64,000 nucleotides of DNA from a virus (IMGVR_UViG_3300047476_002078:106802-170801), one strand, 5' to 3'. Positions 8,115-15,629 are shown, counted from the stretch's first letter. Program-made: numbers and translations. The notes: generated by a model not told the origin, from the letters alone.

Positions 8115-8284
8115 TCGAAAATAATAATCAACTACAGGTAGCCTATAATAAAATAAAGTCATTGGAGAAATCTCTTGATGAGATGAAGGTTGAATCAGTG
8201 TTTGATAAAACTTCTCAAATGCAAATAAAATCTCTGATTGATGAAATAAAATCAGAAATTAAAGAGTATTTAAAAAAAGGATAA
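8111..8284 (+). CDS. small coiled-coil protein (57 aa)
   Basis: Short helical protein (AYNKIKSLEKSLDEMK) that overlaps the preceding membrane-protein stop by ATGA. Not recognised. Confidence 0.55.
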   Translation: MIENNNQLQVAYNKIKSLEKSLDEMKVESVFDKTSQMQIKSLIDEIKSEIKEYLKKG

Positions 8285-8285
8285 A

Positions 8286-8486
8286 ATGATTTATTTTTTT
8301 ATTTGGATGTTTGTAGGCTCTTTTGCCATGAACTTAGCATGGATAGAAGAACATCAAAAAACTCTCAATGATTTTGATTACTGGAAAGAATCAAAATATC
8401 GAAAACATGAGTATGTGAAAAGTTTAATACTTGGATTAATTTTAGGACCCCTTATGTTAAAAGGTCTTTTCAGTGAAAAAAAGTGA
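8286..8486 (+). CDS. small membrane protein (66 aa)
   Basis: Two hydrophobic helices, residues 2-20 and about 45-60, separated by a charged segment (a hairpin topology). AAAAAGGATAA precedes the start. Unknown function. Confidence 0.6.
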   Translation: MIYFFIWMFVGSFAMNLAWIEEHQKTLNDFDYWKESKYRKHEYVKSLILGLILGPLMLKGLFSEKK

Positions 8487-8673
8487 AGCTGTCATAGCAT
8501 TAAGCGAAAAATTACAAAAAAGTAAAAATTTATTCGACGGTTATAAAAAAGGAAGTATTACTTTAAAATGCCTCTGTGACAATTTAGCTGATAGAGCTTT
8601 GAATTTTTCAACTGATAAAATTTACAAGGTTCCTCCCGATGGAAAATGGGAAGATGAATATCTCGAAGAATAA
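8473..8673 (+). CDS. hypothetical protein (66 aa)
   Basis: GTG start at 8473 inside the end of the previous gene, with AAAGGT upstream. Helical N-terminus, acidic C-terminus. Not recognised. Confidence 0.5.
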   Translation: MKKSEAVIALSEKLQKSKNLFDGYKKGSITLKCLCDNLADRALNFSTDKIYKVPPDGKWEDEYLEE

Positions 8674-8701
8674 TTGACTTTAAATACTCTTAATTTATAC
8701 T
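8674..8701 (+). promoter_or_regulatory. sigma70-like promoter
   Basis: TTGACT (8674-8679), a 16-base spacer and TATACT (8696-8701). The predicted transcript would start about 4 bases before the ATG at 8712, so the message would be leaderless or nearly so. Confidence 0.6.
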
Positions 8702-8711
8702 TGTTATTGAA

Positions 8712-8963
8712 ATGAATGATATACAAAACATCATAGATACATTTTTGTTAAAAAATCCGAGGAAAAGGTTTCCAGACAAGAGTTGGAAAATGTGTAATCC
8801 TGAAAAGTTTAAAGCTTCTGTTGAACTTTATAAAATGGGATATTGTATCGCAGACATAGCCAAACATGTTGGATGTACCTATGATACTTTAAGAAAAACT
8901 TTCGCAAGAGAAAAAATTTATAAACCTTCGCAATATAGACAAAAACACAGAATTTTAAAATGA
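8712..8963 (+). CDS. helix-turn-helix DNA-binding protein (83 aa)
   Basis: Residues 37-66 (ELYKMGYCIADIAKHVGCTYDTLRKTF) form a resolvase/Hin-type HTH. Basic ends support DNA binding. It follows its own sigma70-like promoter with almost no leader, which suggests early expression by host RNA polymerase, and it may regulate neighbouring genes. No catalytic domain is attached. Confidence 0.65.
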   Translation: MNDIQNIIDTFLLKNPRKRFPDKSWKMCNPEKFKASVELYKMGYCIADIAKHVGCTYDTLRKTFAREKIYKPSQYRQKHRILK

Positions 8964-9328
8964 ACGAAAATACAGAAATAGATGAAGAACAGTGTTTATC
9001 TGATTGGAAAAGCCATAACTTATCCTGTGACGAATCTATTAGAATCCACGACTACTGCGAAAGAGCTTTTCGACACGCTTGGAAATTAAAACAAGGTGAG
9101 GTGGATTTGTATAAAAACAAATTAAAAAATACCCAATCATATTCATGCCAATTAAACAACATAGCTCAAGATTTGTTGTTGGAAATATCAAAACAACTAA
9201 TAGAGTTTAGCCACATTGGAAAAATTGAATACATAAGAAAAGAGATTAAGAGAGCGTTAGAGGAGTTGGAGAATGAGTATGATTATGAACAACAATTCTA
9301 TGACAGCACAAAAAAAGTCGGTTGGTAA
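8960..9328 (+). CDS. hypothetical protein (122 aa), W...A paralogue family
   Basis: CLSDWKSHNLS...YCERAFRHAWKLKQGEV resembles the F/C-x2-W ... AW-x2-A/K pattern found in several proteins here (23433, 27983, 28358, 29010, 52223), followed by a coiled-coil tail. Overlaps the HTH gene (ATGA). Confidence 0.55.
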   Translation: MNENTEIDEEQCLSDWKSHNLSCDESIRIHDYCERAFRHAWKLKQGEVDLYKNKLKNTQSYSCQLNNIAQDLLLEISKQLIEFSHIGKIEYIRKEIKRALEELENEYDYEQQFYDSTKKVGW

Positions 9329-9668
9329 AGCAGACAACATTTTAGTTACAAAAGAGTTTTTAGATAAAAGAGCTTCATACTCCATCAATAAGGGATACGG
9401 TAAACAAAAGTGGATAATTTTTTGTGAGGCTTTACTTCTTGAAGGTTATTCAATAAGGCTTTATGAAGCCAAAAATACTTTTTCTAAATACGTTACGGTT
9501 ATTAAAGATAAAAAACAGTTCAAAGTAAGATTTAGTAACCATAAACCGATATATCAAAGAGAAATAAAAAAAGACTGCGACTTTTTTGTAGGGGTAACTC
9601 ATACAGGAGTTAGAACGACAGAAGATGCTTTAATTAAAATCAAAAATTATTTCAAAGGGTTACATTAA
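9273..9668 (+). CDS. hypothetical protein (131 aa)
   Basis: Basic protein with a Lys-rich core. The start is uncertain: ATG at 9273 after GGAGA would overlap the previous gene by 56 bases, and an internal ATG further on is possible. Not recognised. Confidence 0.5.
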   Translation: MSMIMNNNSMTAQKKSVGKADNILVTKEFLDKRASYSINKGYGKQKWIIFCEALLLEGYSIRLYEAKNTFSKYVTVIKDKKQFKVRFSNHKPIYQREIKKDCDFFVGVTHTGVRTTEDALIKIKNYFKGLH

Positions 9669-9729
9669 TTATAAATAAATTTTATTTTCGTAATTAACGT
9701 ACACTAAATATTTCATGTACATAAAACAA

Positions 9730-9745
9730 GTGGATTCGGTAAAGC
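9730..9745 (+). repeat. start-associated element, variant copy
   Basis: GTGGATTCGGTAAAGC, 33 bases before the ATG at 9763; first copy in the window. The downstream YGA is missing. GGAG lies between it and the start. Confidence 0.75.
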
Positions 9746-9762
9746 CTATACAGGAGAATTTT

Positions 9763-9930
9763 ATGAATTTCATTTGGGTACAATATGGAAGCGAACAGTG
9801 GAAAAGAATGACAAATGTTGTTTATTTAGACTACATGGGGAATAAGGTTCCTTATGGTTGGATTACGTGGGAAACGGAAGTAATGCAAGACGGAACTAAG
9901 ATGGCAAAAATGGTTTGGACTCGGTTTTAA
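9763..9930 (+). CDS. hypothetical protein (55 aa)
   Basis: Start at 9763 after CAGGAG; the in-frame ATG at 9715 would translate through the element and is rejected. Trp/Tyr-rich (NFIWVQYGSEQWKRM), small beta-type protein of unknown role. Confidence 0.6.
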   Translation: MNFIWVQYGSEQWKRMTNVVYLDYMGNKVPYGWITWETEVMQDGTKMAKMVWTRF

Positions 9931-9967
9931 TTTTGCCAAACACTATTCCGAAATGTAGCATTTATTC

Positions 9968-10180
9968 ATGGAAAAACTAAGACTATTTGCTAAAAAAGAT
10001 ATTAAGGTCGTTGAAAGTTTCATCAAAGCAGGACAAGAAGTAAGGATAGGAAAAATATCCCAATCGCAATCAAAGTTCATGCTCATTTGTGCAGAAGATA
10101 ATTTGCATAAATGGTGTGAAATGTCTGAGTATGAAGAATTAGTGGAGGATAGAATTATTTATGACGAACACAAATATTGA
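9968..10180 (+). CDS. hypothetical protein (70 aa)
   Basis: Small beta-rich protein (FIKAGQEVRIGKISQSQSKFML), possibly an SH3-like barrel. Overlaps the next gene by 20 bases. Confidence 0.55.
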   Translation: MEKLRLFAKKDIKVVESFIKAGQEVRIGKISQSQSKFMLICAEDNLHKWCEMSEYEELVEDRIIYDEHKY

Positions 10181-10430
10181 TACTTTTCAGTCAACGAGAG
10201 TTTTTCTCACTCCTAGCGGTGAGTATGTTTTGGCTTTACCTATTTTTGCCGATGAGAAAGGCTCTATATTTAATAAATCAGACATGGAGAAAATGACTGG
10301 TGTTTCTGTTTCAGTCGGGTTTTATGACCATATAGGATACATCATTTATCACCCAGAATTCGGAGAGCATTTAATGAACAGAGAAGTGACAGATTCGTTC
10401 TTTGAAGACTTAGGTTCATTAAATGAATAA
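10161..10430 (+). CDS. hypothetical protein (89 aa)
   Basis: Start after GGAGGA inside the previous gene. Not recognised; acidic C-terminus. Confidence 0.55.
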   Translation: MTNTNIDTFQSTRVFLTPSGEYVLALPIFADEKGSIFNKSDMEKMTGVSVSVGFYDHIGYIIYHPEFGEHLMNREVTDSFFEDLGSLNE

Positions 10431-10671
10431 GGTTTTAGATATTCTAAAAGGTTTTTCATTTTGGCAAAAAACTAACATTAAAGAAAGTCGAGTCCTTATT
10501 GCTTTCCACCATCCAAGAAGCATTACTTGGCTTTTTACAGTTTGGGTCGGCAGAGAAAGATTTGGTTCAAAATTTAAGTTAGCCTGCCATAATGGGAATT
10601 TTTTAATTGTGTTGTTTGGATATTATTTATCTTTGGACACTCAAAAACAAATGTGGAGAGAATATGAATAA
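10423..10671 (+). CDS. hypothetical protein (82 aa)
   Basis: Aromatic, basic small protein; overlaps neighbours on both sides by 8 bases, as is usual in this operon. Not recognised. Confidence 0.55.
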   Translation: MNKVLDILKGFSFWQKTNIKESRVLIAFHHPRSITWLFTVWVGRERFGSKFKLACHNGNFLIVLFGYYLSLDTQKQMWREYE

Positions 10672-10969
10672 CCTTCGGTATATCATTAGAAATGGAGAAA
10701 AAGTTCTTCAATTTTCTGAAACAGTTCCGGAGTATGGCAGAACTGAAGATAACCAATTAGTAGTCATAGGCATGAATACTAATTGGCAGGATGTCCCTCT
10801 ATGCGAAGATGAAAACCAAATTTTCAATACTAAAATAAGTGTGGATGCTAAATACAAAGAAGCTTTATCCATTTTAAAAGACATGGTTGATGATGAATGG
10901 GGAACTGACTATTGTGACGGCTTTACAATGAGAGCTAAAGAGTTTTTAGAAAAATTTGAAGAGGGGTAA
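10664..10969 (+). CDS. hypothetical protein (101 aa)
   Basis: ATG at 10664 after GGAGAG. Acidic; the C-terminal half is helical. Its stop codon lies inside the terminator hairpin that follows. Confidence 0.6.
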   Translation: MNNLRYIIRNGEKVLQFSETVPEYGRTEDNQLVVIGMNTNWQDVPLCEDENQIFNTKISVDAKYKEALSILKDMVDDEWGTDYCDGFTMRAKEFLEKFEEG

Positions 10970-10985
10970 AGACCTCTCTTTTTAT
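10961..10985. terminator. terminator between convergent genes
   Basis: GAGGGGT / ACCTCTC 7-bp stem with an AAAG loop, then a T-rich run. The stop codon of 10664-10969 is part of the stem. Confidence 0.7.
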
Positions 10986-11287
10986 TTTAAAAGAGTCATA
11001 AAATCCATATTATCCATTAGAGTAGCGTATGGGCTAAAATTATCAAAAACTGCTCCCATATAACTTGTCATTCCATAACCATTTTTATGACATTTATAAA
11101 CACTTCCGCTGTAACCATGAAAAAGATAATACTCGCCTTCTTCTTCCACTTTAGTCACACCGCTATTTAATTTCCACGATTGACCTCCGAGATAACTCCC
11201 TGCCCAACCAGCAAAAACTTTATAAACTTCTTCTTTATCATTTTTTAGTTTTAACATTACCCAACGATCAGGAATATAAGTGCTCAT
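10982..11287 (-). CDS. hypothetical protein (101 aa)
   Basis: Start at 11287 (MSTYIPDRWVML) because AGAGG precedes it; an upstream ATG at 11305 lacks a site. Gly/Tyr/Trp-rich beta protein (FAGWAGSYLGGQSWKLNSG, VYKCHKNG). Minus-strand singleton inside a plus-strand operon. Confidence 0.6.
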   Translation of the reverse strand: MSTYIPDRWVMLKLKNDKEEVYKVFAGWAGSYLGGQSWKLNSGVTKVEEEGEYYLFHGYSGSVYKCHKNGYGMTSYMGAVFDNFSPYATLMDNMDFMTLLK

Positions 11288-11336
11288 AAAAACCTCTTTT
11301 AACATTATAGACTGTTTGCCATAATGAATATTTTAT

Positions 11337-11350
11337 TTTACGGTAAAATA
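11337..11350 (+). promoter_or_regulatory. TTTACGGTA box
   Basis: TTTTACGGTAAAAT, 15 bases before the ATG at 11365, in the divergent gap. One of about twelve such boxes; AGAGG follows. Promoter role inferred. Confidence 0.4.
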
Positions 11351-11364
11351 AAGTAAGAGGTCAA

Positions 11365-11622
11365 ATGAAATACGCTAAAGATTATGCAGAAGATTGTTAT
11401 GAGCATATTAAAAATTTTGATTTGCAGTCGAAGGAAATAATAGTTAGTGCTATAGAATTAGCTATTTTGAGAAGACTAGAAGATTACAAGAATAAAGTTT
11501 ATTTTCCTCTGTTGGAAGAAAACAAGCTTTTAAAAAATTTAGTACATATTGCAGGAGAAGATTTAAAAGCTGGGGAAATTGTTACACTATCAGACAATAA
11601 AGTTTATAAAGGAATAAAATGA
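11365..11622 (+). CDS. hypothetical protein (85 aa)
   Basis: Helical N-terminal two thirds, then LKAGEIVTLSDNKVYKG, a small barrel-like end seen in phage proteins. Starts a new plus-strand run. Function unknown. Confidence 0.6.
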   Translation: MKYAKDYAEDCYEHIKNFDLQSKEIIVSAIELAILRRLEDYKNKVYFPLLEENKLLKNLVHIAGEDLKAGEIVTLSDNKVYKGIK

Positions 11623-11864
11623 AAGATTTGCTTTTACAAGCACCAGATTCTCAAATTGACGCTCAATTAAAAAATCTAATAGGTAAATGGAGTGAACCTC
11701 CTAAGTCTATCGAAGTTTTAGAGTCTCTCGATCATTGTGTTAGGTACTCTTCAGGTAGTGATTTTGTTGTTTCTGTTTTGAGAGCAATTCTTGAACAATC
11801 TATGAAAGTAGAAAATACAGATTATGATACAGTAGTGTCACAAGCCACTTGGAGAAATATTTAA
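11619..11864 (+). CDS. hypothetical protein (81 aa)
   Basis: Helical, no recognised domain; overlaps by ATGA upstream and TAATG downstream. Confidence 0.6.
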   Translation: MKDLLLQAPDSQIDAQLKNLIGKWSEPPKSIEVLESLDHCVRYSSGSDFVVSVLRAILEQSMKVENTDYDTVVSQATWRNI

Positions 11865-12172
11865 TGGAATGGATAATGCTTGCACATTTTATAGGAGATT
11901 TTGTCGCACAAACTGACTGGCAGGCAAAGAATAAAAGCAAAAGCAACAAAGCTCTTTTGTCACACACTTCAATATACACTTTGTTTTTAATTCCCTTCGG
12001 TTTAAAATACGCCATAGTAAATGGTTTAGCCCATACAGTAATTGATTTTTTTACTTCCAGAGAATCCTCAAAAAGATGGTCTAATGGAGAAGTACACAAT
12101 TTCTTTGTTGTGATAGGTTTTGACCAATATCTTCATTTTCTAACTTTATATTTAACTTGGAAACAGTTTTAA
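11864..12172 (+). CDS. DUF3307 family membrane protein (102 aa)
   Basis: HFIGDFVAQTDWQAKNKSKS...HTSIYT and the following hydrophobic segments match the DUF3307 family of phage and bacterial membrane proteins (pattern HxxGDFxxQxDWxAxxK). Three hydrophobic helices. ATG at 11864 after GGAGAAA; the upstream TTG is rejected. The biochemical role of the family is unknown. Confidence 0.7.
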   Translation: MEWIMLAHFIGDFVAQTDWQAKNKSKSNKALLSHTSIYTLFLIPFGLKYAIVNGLAHTVIDFFTSRESSKRWSNGEVHNFFVVIGFDQYLHFLTLYLTWKQF

Positions 12173-12182
12173 GGAGGTTGTA

Positions 12183-12506
12183 ATGAAACTATCGGAAGTA
12201 ATTAAAAAAGCCAGAGTTGGTGGATATTTCAGAAGACCTTGTTGGTCTGGAGAAAGCTGGCTAGTAGTTAAAGAAGATAATTCTATTAAATTTAGGTCAA
12301 CTGGAAATAAATGGACACCTAAGTTGGAAGACTTGGATGCAGATGACTATCAGTATCAAGTTCAAAATGAAATGTGGGAAATTTGGTGTGAAAATGAAAA
12401 TGGTGAAATTTGTATTCATCCAAAACTCATTACTGAAAATCAAAAAAGTGAATTTAATAACATTGTAATCAGTAAAAAGCATATCATCACAAGAGGCTTA
12501 AATTGA
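12183..12506 (+). CDS. Tad2/DUF2829-like protein, possible Thoeris anti-defence
   Basis: Residues 1-60 follow the DUF2829 layout: a helix (LSEVIKKARVGG), then an R-R-P-C-W strand (YFRRPCWSGESWLVV), then W-x-P-x3-D-L-x-A-x-D (WTPKLEDLDADDY). In known members (Tad2) this fold sequesters the Thoeris cyclic ADP-ribose signal. The C-terminal 45 residues are extra. AAGGAGG precedes the start. The adjacent Lar-like gene supports an anti-defence patch; the assignment rests on a short motif match. Confidence 0.5.
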   Translation: MKLSEVIKKARVGGYFRRPCWSGESWLVVKEDNSIKFRSTGNKWTPKLEDLDADDYQYQVQNEMWEIWCENENGEICIHPKLITENQKSEFNNIVISKKHIITRGLN

Positions 12507-12721
12507 GTCAAAATTTCGTGATACCCTTTGGTAAATATAAAAATTACGATTTACTTCATGTGGCTGAAAGTGAACCAAAATATTTAATTTGGCTTGATTC
12601 AGTAGCGGAAGGTAATTTGAAAGTTGCTTTAGAATCATTTTTAAATTCTAAGTATTTTAAAGACTGCTTGATTGAACATGAGTACGAAGATAACGAAGAA
12701 GATATGTGGGATTGGAATTAA
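12503..12721 (+). CDS. DUF3820 / ExoX C-terminal-like protein (72 aa)
   Basis: IPFGKYKNYDLLHVAESEPKYLIWL is the conserved FGKYKG...YLxWL motif of DUF3820, also found after the exonuclease domain of ExoX and alone in phages. No nuclease domain is attached. A nucleic-acid-processing accessory role is only a guess. Begins with TTG overlapping the preceding stop. Confidence 0.65.
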   Translation: MSQNFVIPFGKYKNYDLLHVAESEPKYLIWLDSVAEGNLKVALESFLNSKYFKDCLIEHEYEDNEEDMWDWN

Positions 12722-12906
12722 TGGAAATTAAAAAATGCCCTGAATGTGGAAATGATTCTGGAGACGTAGAATTTGAGGATAGAATAAGCCATTTTGCTTT
12801 TGTTGAATGTTTGACTTGCAGACACAGATCAGACTCTATTGAAGGTCGAACAAAAGAGGAAGCGATAGAAAAAGCTATAGACCTTTGGAATAAAGAGAGG
12901 AAATAA
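12721..12906 (+). CDS. Lar-like zinc-ribbon protein, possible restriction alleviation
   Basis: 61 residues: CPECGND near the N-terminus, CLTC in the middle and an EEAIEKAIDLWNKE tail reproduce the Lar family layout (CPxCG ... C..C ... EAI..WN). Lar modulates type I restriction in Rac/lambdoid phages. TAATG overlap with the previous gene; start set at 12721 rather than an upstream GTG. Confidence 0.6.
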   Translation: MEIKKCPECGNDSGDVEFEDRISHFAFVECLTCRHRSDSIEGRTKEEAIEKAIDLWNKERK

Positions 12907-13169
12907 TGAAACCTTTTGAAATAAAAGTTGTAACAGACGGTGGTCTTTGGGTTGAACATAATTACCCTTGCCCTATTTATTCAAATTTAAACAGTGTTTA
13001 TGATATGGATAAAGGCATTTTTAAGCCATCTTGGGTTGCTCAAAAAAGAGGCTGGAATATCGTGTGTGCTGACACTTGGTTTAAGAGAATGATTTTGAGA
13101 TACTTATTTAAAACAGATAATGTTCCAAGTTCACTCTATAAAGAGCAACTTAAAAAGTTAAAAGATTGA
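12906..13169 (+). CDS. hypothetical protein (87 aa)
   Basis: Trp-rich small protein, no known domain; GAGGAAATAATG start, one-base overlap with the Lar-like gene. Confidence 0.6.
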   Translation: MKPFEIKVVTDGGLWVEHNYPCPIYSNLNSVYDMDKGIFKPSWVAQKRGWNIVCADTWFKRMILRYLFKTDNVPSSLYKEQLKKLKD

Positions 13170-13510
13170 AATTATTTAATTTTTCACGAATTTTTGAATT
13201 TTTCATTCCAATGAAAAATGAAAACAAGTGCAAAATACACAAATGGAATTTTGAAACAGTATCTTGTGGGTATTGTTTGTTAGAAAAATTATTCGGAGAT
13301 GTAAAAATGCAAGATCAAGTCACAGGAACATTTTATCTTGTAAAAAATAAAAATATTGTTGGTGAAGCCGTTGTAATGAGTTTAACCAATGTTGTTTTTC
13401 ATCTTTATTCAGATATAAGAAACACACAAAATACGACTTACGAACAAATAACTAAAAAGTATAAACTTGAAAGAGTCATTGGGAATTCTTTCTTAAAAGG
13501 AAAACAGTGA
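13166..13510 (+). CDS. hypothetical protein with zinc-binding-like cluster (114 aa)
   Basis: CKIHKWNFETVSCGYC gives a C-x2-H ... C-x2-C cluster at about residues 22-37. The TTG at 13166 overlaps the preceding TGA but has no clear Shine-Dalgarno; ATG at 13211 is an alternative that would keep the cluster. Confidence 0.5.
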   Translation: MKLFNFSRIFEFFIPMKNENKCKIHKWNFETVSCGYCLLEKLFGDVKMQDQVTGTFYLVKNKNIVGEAVVMSLTNVVFHLYSDIRNTQNTTYEQITKKYKLERVIGNSFLKGKQ

Positions 13511-13698
13511 TTCAATATTTTAAAGAAGGTTCAAAAGTATATTTCAAAGAAGGGCAGTATCAAGGACTCATAGGTGAAGTCTTAGGAGATGATTGTGTTT
13601 TGCTTACAGTAAAAGTAAAACTGACAGATGATAAAATTGTAGAGGTTCAAAATTTAGTTCTTCAAAAAGCTCCTGAAATAAAGAAAGAATATTTATGA
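13507..13698 (+). CDS. small SH3-like/KOW-type protein (63 aa)
   Basis: KEGSKVYFKEGQYQGLIGEVLGDD reads as a small beta barrel with the G-x-x-G turn of KOW modules. GTG start overlapping TGA. Function unknown. Confidence 0.5.
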   Translation: MIQYFKEGSKVYFKEGQYQGLIGEVLGDDCVLLTVKVKLTDDKIVEVQNLVLQKAPEIKKEYL

Positions 13699-13895
13699 AA
13701 ATAAAGCAATCCGAAGTTATACAAAAACTTGCTAAACTATTCGATTCTATACCAGAAGAAGCGAGCAGTTATCATGTATGTGACATGCTTATGTATAAAG
13801 CAGAAAAAATGGGACTACTTATTAAAGAGGAACATGATGAGGAGTATTATTACATATTACAAACTGTAATAAAAACAGATGAAAAAAATATTTAA
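13695..13895 (+). CDS. hypothetical protein (66 aa)
   Basis: Acidic helical protein ending 17 bases inside the next gene. Not recognised. Confidence 0.55.
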   Translation: MKIKQSEVIQKLAKLFDSIPEEASSYHVCDMLMYKAEKMGLLIKEEHDEEYYYILQTVIKTDEKNI

Positions 13896-14496
13896 AGCAA
13901 TATCAAAATTAGAGAAGAAAATTTCTGGTCTTTCTTATCAAGAGTATAAGAAAAAATATCCAAAGACTAAGAAACAGCAAAATGACCTTCTATTTACTGA
14001 ACCTTCTAAACTTGTTCGTAATCCAAACACTGACGGTTTAAAAGAATTGATTACTCAAGACTACGCAGACAGATTGGATAAAAAACCTATTAAGGAAAAA
14101 ATACAACCCACAATAAATCCAATTTTTAAAAATGTTGATGTGGAAGAAGAACACGATGAAATTTACCGTGCTGCCAGTGAACTTGGGGTTAATGGAGAAG
14201 AATTAAAAAGCAAAATTAAGTCTGCAAAACCTCAACGCCTATCTAATGAAATTTGGAGTCAATTACAGAACACAGATAGTTGGGAAATTTCAAGTAAAGA
14301 AGACGTTGATAAACTTTCCAAAAAATATAACAGAGACGCTGATAGTATTAGAGACGCTTTTAAAAATGGTAAAGCCTTGCCTACTCCCATGATTGCTAAA
14401 AAAGGCAATGAATATGTTTTAATCGGTGGGAACACTCGATTAATGGTATCTAAAGAAATGGGAATAAAGCCTTTTGTTGTAATAGCCGAAGTCTAA
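13879..14496 (+). CDS. leader-family protein with ParB-like C-terminal domain (205 aa)
   Basis: Residues 1-15 (MKKIFKAISKLEKKI) are the shared leader, followed by SYQEYKKKYPKTKK, a linker almost repeated in the protein at 61141. The C-terminal third has a ParB/Srx-type fold: PTPMIAKKGNEYVLIGGNTRLMVSKEMG...FVVIAEV, with the GGNTRL helix that corresponds to the G-x-x-R nucleotide-binding motif. Phage proteins of this type are annotated as ParB-like nucleases; DNA binding or CTPase activity is untested. Leader plus ParB-like domain suggests a protein packaged with DNA. Confidence 0.65.
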   Translation: MKKIFKAISKLEKKISGLSYQEYKKKYPKTKKQQNDLLFTEPSKLVRNPNTDGLKELITQDYADRLDKKPIKEKIQPTINPIFKNVDVEEEHDEIYRAASELGVNGEELKSKIKSAKPQRLSNEIWSQLQNTDSWEISSKEDVDKLSKKYNRDADSIRDAFKNGKALPTPMIAKKGNEYVLIGGNTRLMVSKEMGIKPFVVIAEV

Positions 14497-14515
14497 TTAT
14501 CCTTTATTTAATGCG

Positions 14516-14531
14516 GTGGAATCGGTATAGC
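14516..14531 (+). repeat. start-associated element
   Basis: Perfect 16-mer, followed by CTC-TGA and GGGAGG; 42 bases before the ATG at 14558. Confidence 0.9.
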
Positions 14532-14557
14532 CTCTGAACTTACAAAGGGAGGGCTTT

Positions 14558-14755
14558 ATGATGCCTGATTTTACAAGACTTATGGCTTTTGAAAACGGTG
14601 AGTTAAATAATGAAGAAACTGTTGAATTATTCTCAGAGCTAGTTAAATCTGGCATGGCATGGCAATTACAAGGGTTCTATGGAAGAACTGCAAAAAGTAT
14701 GATCGAACAAGGGTATTTAGACGGGGAAGGTAACATCCTCAGTTATGGAGAATAG
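14558..14755 (+). CDS. conserved small phage protein (65 aa)
   Basis: FENGELNNEETVELFSELVKSGMAW-QLQGFYGRTA is a widely distributed phage family pattern (E-x-GEL...LF..L...G.AW.LQG.YGR.A). Function unknown. ATG at 14558 or 14561. The G of its TAG stop is the first base of the next element. Confidence 0.7.
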   Translation: MMPDFTRLMAFENGELNNEETVELFSELVKSGMAWQLQGFYGRTAKSMIEQGYLDGEGNILSYGE

Positions 14756-14770
14756 TGGAATCGGTATAGC
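14755..14770 (+). repeat. start-associated element
   Basis: Perfect 16-mer overlapping the upstream stop by one base; followed by CTT-TGA; 37 bases before the ATG at 14792. Confidence 0.9.
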
Positions 14771-14791
14771 CTTTGAAAACAAGGGGAATCT

Positions 14792-15604
14792 ATGAAACTT
14801 TCTCAAAAATATATCGAAACCATTAAAGCCGAAATGAAAGGCAAACGCTTAGAGAAATTTTTAGCGTCTGTCCAAAGCATAAATGACTCACTGGATGCAG
14901 GAGGATGGCTTCCAAAAACCTCCAGATCAGCCGATTCAGGCTTCTACCAAGGTAGCGGTATTGATGCCAGACATATCGAAAGAGAACACCGAGAATTCTT
15001 TCCACTCTATATGACACTAGCTTACGGCGGAGCGTTTGAGAAAAGGAAAGAGGGTAAATCCTTAGAAGATTTGCTTCCACTACTCGATAAGAAAACTCTC
15101 AAAAAACACTCAATACAATTTGTTAAATCATGGGTAGCTCTTTGTGGAGAAAAGGATAAAGCTGTAGCCTACCTCAATAGCCTACGCCCTTTACCAGTTA
15201 AAACAGAAATTGGTCTATCGCCAAAAGTGACTACAACCCTCAAAGAAATGAATCTCGACATTGATCTTCCATCCATTAAGATGGCAAAAATCAACTACTT
15301 CTTTATTCCAAAAAGAAACCTCAAAACAGGTGAACAAATATACGGTCAAAACGGTGAATGTCTCCTTGACCACGAATACTACGTAGAATGGTCAGAAGGT
15401 ATCGTACACAACCAATCAAGGTTCAATCGCTTTGGATACTGTCAAGCTTGCGGTAAAAACATCCCTTCTGGAAGGTTCGTGCCAATCGAAGCCAAAGATA
15501 AAAAATCGAACAATCTAGTATCTTTCTGGGTCGGGTGCGACTGTGCCAAAAACATCTTCGGTATCAAAGACGAAGGTATCAAACAGGGAGTGGAATCGGT
15601 ATAG
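14792..15604 (+). CDS. zinc-finger protein ending in VESV (270 aa)
   Basis: C-terminal zinc cluster: CQACGKNIPSGRF (residues about 218-230) and VGCDCAKNIFG (about 249-259), a C-x2-C ... C-x-C arrangement seen in phage proteins. The N-terminal 200 residues are helical and unrecognised. The codons use more C in third positions than neighbours, which suggests a separate origin. The last four residues and stop are encoded by the next element (GTG GAA TCG GTA TAG). Starts 22 bases after its own element. Confidence 0.65.
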   Translation: MKLSQKYIETIKAEMKGKRLEKFLASVQSINDSLDAGGWLPKTSRSADSGFYQGSGIDARHIEREHREFFPLYMTLAYGGAFEKRKEGKSLEDLLPLLDKKTLKKHSIQFVKSWVALCGEKDKAVAYLNSLRPLPVKTEIGLSPKVTTTLKEMNLDIDLPSIKMAKINYFFIPKRNLKTGEQIYGQNGECLLDHEYYVEWSEGIVHNQSRFNRFGYCQACGKNIPSGRFVPIEAKDKKSNNLVSFWVGCDCAKNIFGIKDEGIKQGVESV

Positions 15605-15605
15605 C
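15590..15605 (+). repeat. start-associated element used as coding sequence
   Basis: Perfect 16-mer lying in frame at the end of the zinc-finger gene so that it encodes VESV-stop; followed by ATT-TGA and GGGAG; 40 bases before the ATG at 15630. Confidence 0.9.
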
Positions 15606-15629
15606 ATTTGAAACAAAAAGGGAGAGGTT

